From: UBA2277 sp035477615
GTDB taxonomy: Bacteria > Patescibacteriota > Microgenomatia > UBA1400 > MFAQ01
NCBI GenBank assembly: GCA_035477615.1
Contig: DATIKJ010000024.1
Coordinates: 1 to 14,371, forward strand
Length of the DNA stretch: 14,371 bases
Direction: 5' to 3'
The position numbers were made by a program, and so were the translations under genes. Shown here one piece after another: positions 13,934 through 14,371 of this stretch. The notes beneath the pieces were generated by a model. It was not told where the DNA came from, did no database searches, and worked only from the letters and a program-made list of their open reading frames with translations. Each line of letters starts with the position of its first letter. Position 1 is the first letter of the stretch.

Positions 13934-13970
13934 CGTTTTCTCCTTGGAATATTAAGGTTCTTTGGGGGTG

Positions 13971-13999
13971 ATTATCCTATATTGCATGACTTATGTCAA
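13971..13999 (-). promoter_or_regulatory. Near-consensus promoter of the two-TM protein gene
   Basis: On the minus strand a perfect TTGACA (13999-13994) and GATAAT (13976-13971) are 17 bases apart. The start site would be near 13964, giving a leader of about 30 bases with AAGGAG before the ATG. It is among the best promoter matches in the window. Confidence 0.7.
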
Positions 14000-14047
14000 T
14001 TATTGAGTCTCTTTGAGCCTGAGGGGGAGGTTTTTTGAGGCTGGGTG

Positions 14048-14056
14048 TGATAAAAT
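14048..14056 (+). promoter_or_regulatory. Extended -10 promoter element for rpsA
   Basis: TGATAAAAT is an extended -10 (TG-N-TAAAAT) 39 bases before the S1 start codon. No good -35 is present at the normal distance, as is usual for extended -10 promoters. Confidence 0.4.
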
Positions 14057-14094
14057 AGTCAGGTCGAAAAGACAGGAAAGGAATTTTTATTAAA

Positions 14095-14371
14095 ATGAGC
14101 AAAGCTCAAACAGAAGTTATTATTAAACAGTCCATGTCAGTCATGGACAAGCTAATGGAGGGTGCTGCAAGCTTCCCTGGAGCCTTGAAAAAGGGTCAGA
14201 AGGTGGAAGGTGTGGTTTCTTCGATTGGTAAAAAGATGGTTCTTATTGATATCGGAGCCAAGACAGAAGGTGTCGTTACCGGTGAAGACTTGGTAGAGGC
14301 ATACGATGTTTTAGCCGAACTAAAGGTAGGAGATCGAACTGAAGCCTACGTGAAGTTCCCCGAAAACGATC
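14095..14371 (+). CDS. rpsA: 30S ribosomal protein S1, N-terminal part (runs off window)
   Basis: 92 codons are visible and the frame is open at the end. After a helical N-terminal stretch (residues 1-27), residues 28-90 form a first S1/OB-fold RNA-binding repeat: GALKKGQKVEGVVSSIGKKMVLIDIGAKTEG is the typical S1 opening, with VGDRTEAYV closing it. Bacterial S1 has several such repeats and helps mRNAs bind the 30S subunit; the remaining repeats would lie beyond the window. The ribosome binding site AGGAAAGGA at 14074-14082 lies 12 bases before the ATG. The S1 identity is preferred over other S1-domain proteins because of the opening repeat with its acidic, KTEG-type loop, but cannot be proved from one repeat. 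Confidence 0.75.
   Translation, partial: MSKAQTEVIIKQSMSVMDKLMEGAASFPGALKKGQKVEGVVSSIGKKMVLIDIGAKTEGVVTGEDLVEAYDVLAELKVGDRTEAYVKFPEND

Noticed and set aside
11441..14081. Shared AAGACAGGAAAGG before 5S (11440) and before rpsA (14069)
   Set aside because: At rpsA it is simply the purine-rich ribosome binding site and at 5S one arm of a hairpin; a 13-base match of such composition can arise by chance and no other similarity extends it.

Overview
The window looks like a chromosomal segment of a small-genome bacterium, most likely a member of the Candidate Phyla Radiation (Patescibacteria), with Microgenomates-like lineages a plausible guess. The reasons are a 23S rRNA gene broken up by several introns and insertions (one encoding a LAGLIDADG protein, one a GIY-YIG protein), a tRNA-Ala/23S/5S cluster with no 16S gene upstream, very short intergenic spaces, and small membrane-anchored proteins of unknown function. 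The standard genetic code is used: TGA, TAA and TAG all end genes and no in-frame TGA was seen. No taxonomic search was possible, so the assignment is inference.

Layout. 1-1173: 3' end of an HD-domain phosphohydrolase (+) overlapping tail-to-tail with a glyoxalase II-like metallo-hydrolase (-) that carries a palindromic repeat inserted in frame. 1226-3916: a two-gene cell-envelope operon, a lipoprotein of the polysaccharide-deacetylase fold and a secreted protein with an NlpC/P60-like half and an L,D-transpeptidase-like half, closed by a terminator. 3950-5460: a HAD phosphatase (+) and a nicotinamidase/isochorismatase-like hydrolase (-), convergent, with a terminator serving the minus gene. 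5607-6344: a membrane-anchored SIMPL-domain protein.

6336-11623 is the rRNA locus. A good promoter (TTGAAA-N17-TATACT) starts inside the last codons of the SIMPL gene. It is followed by a leader with a terminator hairpin and possible anti-terminator segments, tRNA-Ala(UGC), a boxA-like element, a long processing stem, the 23S gene, the 5S gene and a bidirectional terminator. The 23S gene spans about 4.59 kb. Removing five insertions (302, 94, 316, 675 and 298 bp) leaves about 2.9 kb, the normal size. Three insertions are group I introns after E. coli-equivalent positions U1931, U1951 and U2504. The first two are separated by a 20-nt exon, the second encodes a LAGLIDADG endonuclease, and the first appears to end in A instead of the near-universal G. 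The other two insertions are not group I introns. They sit in helix 25 and helix 68 and share the same terminal inverted repeats; the larger encodes a GIY-YIG protein. They look like an autonomous and a non-autonomous copy of one rRNA-targeting mobile element, the most novel thing in the window.

11624-14371: a gene-poor spacer with inverted repeats, an A/T-rich HEPN-like gene (-) with an apparently leaderless promoter, a membrane-anchored thermonuclease and an unknown acidic protein (+), a two-TM membrane protein (-) with a near-consensus promoter, and the start of rpsA (ribosomal protein S1).
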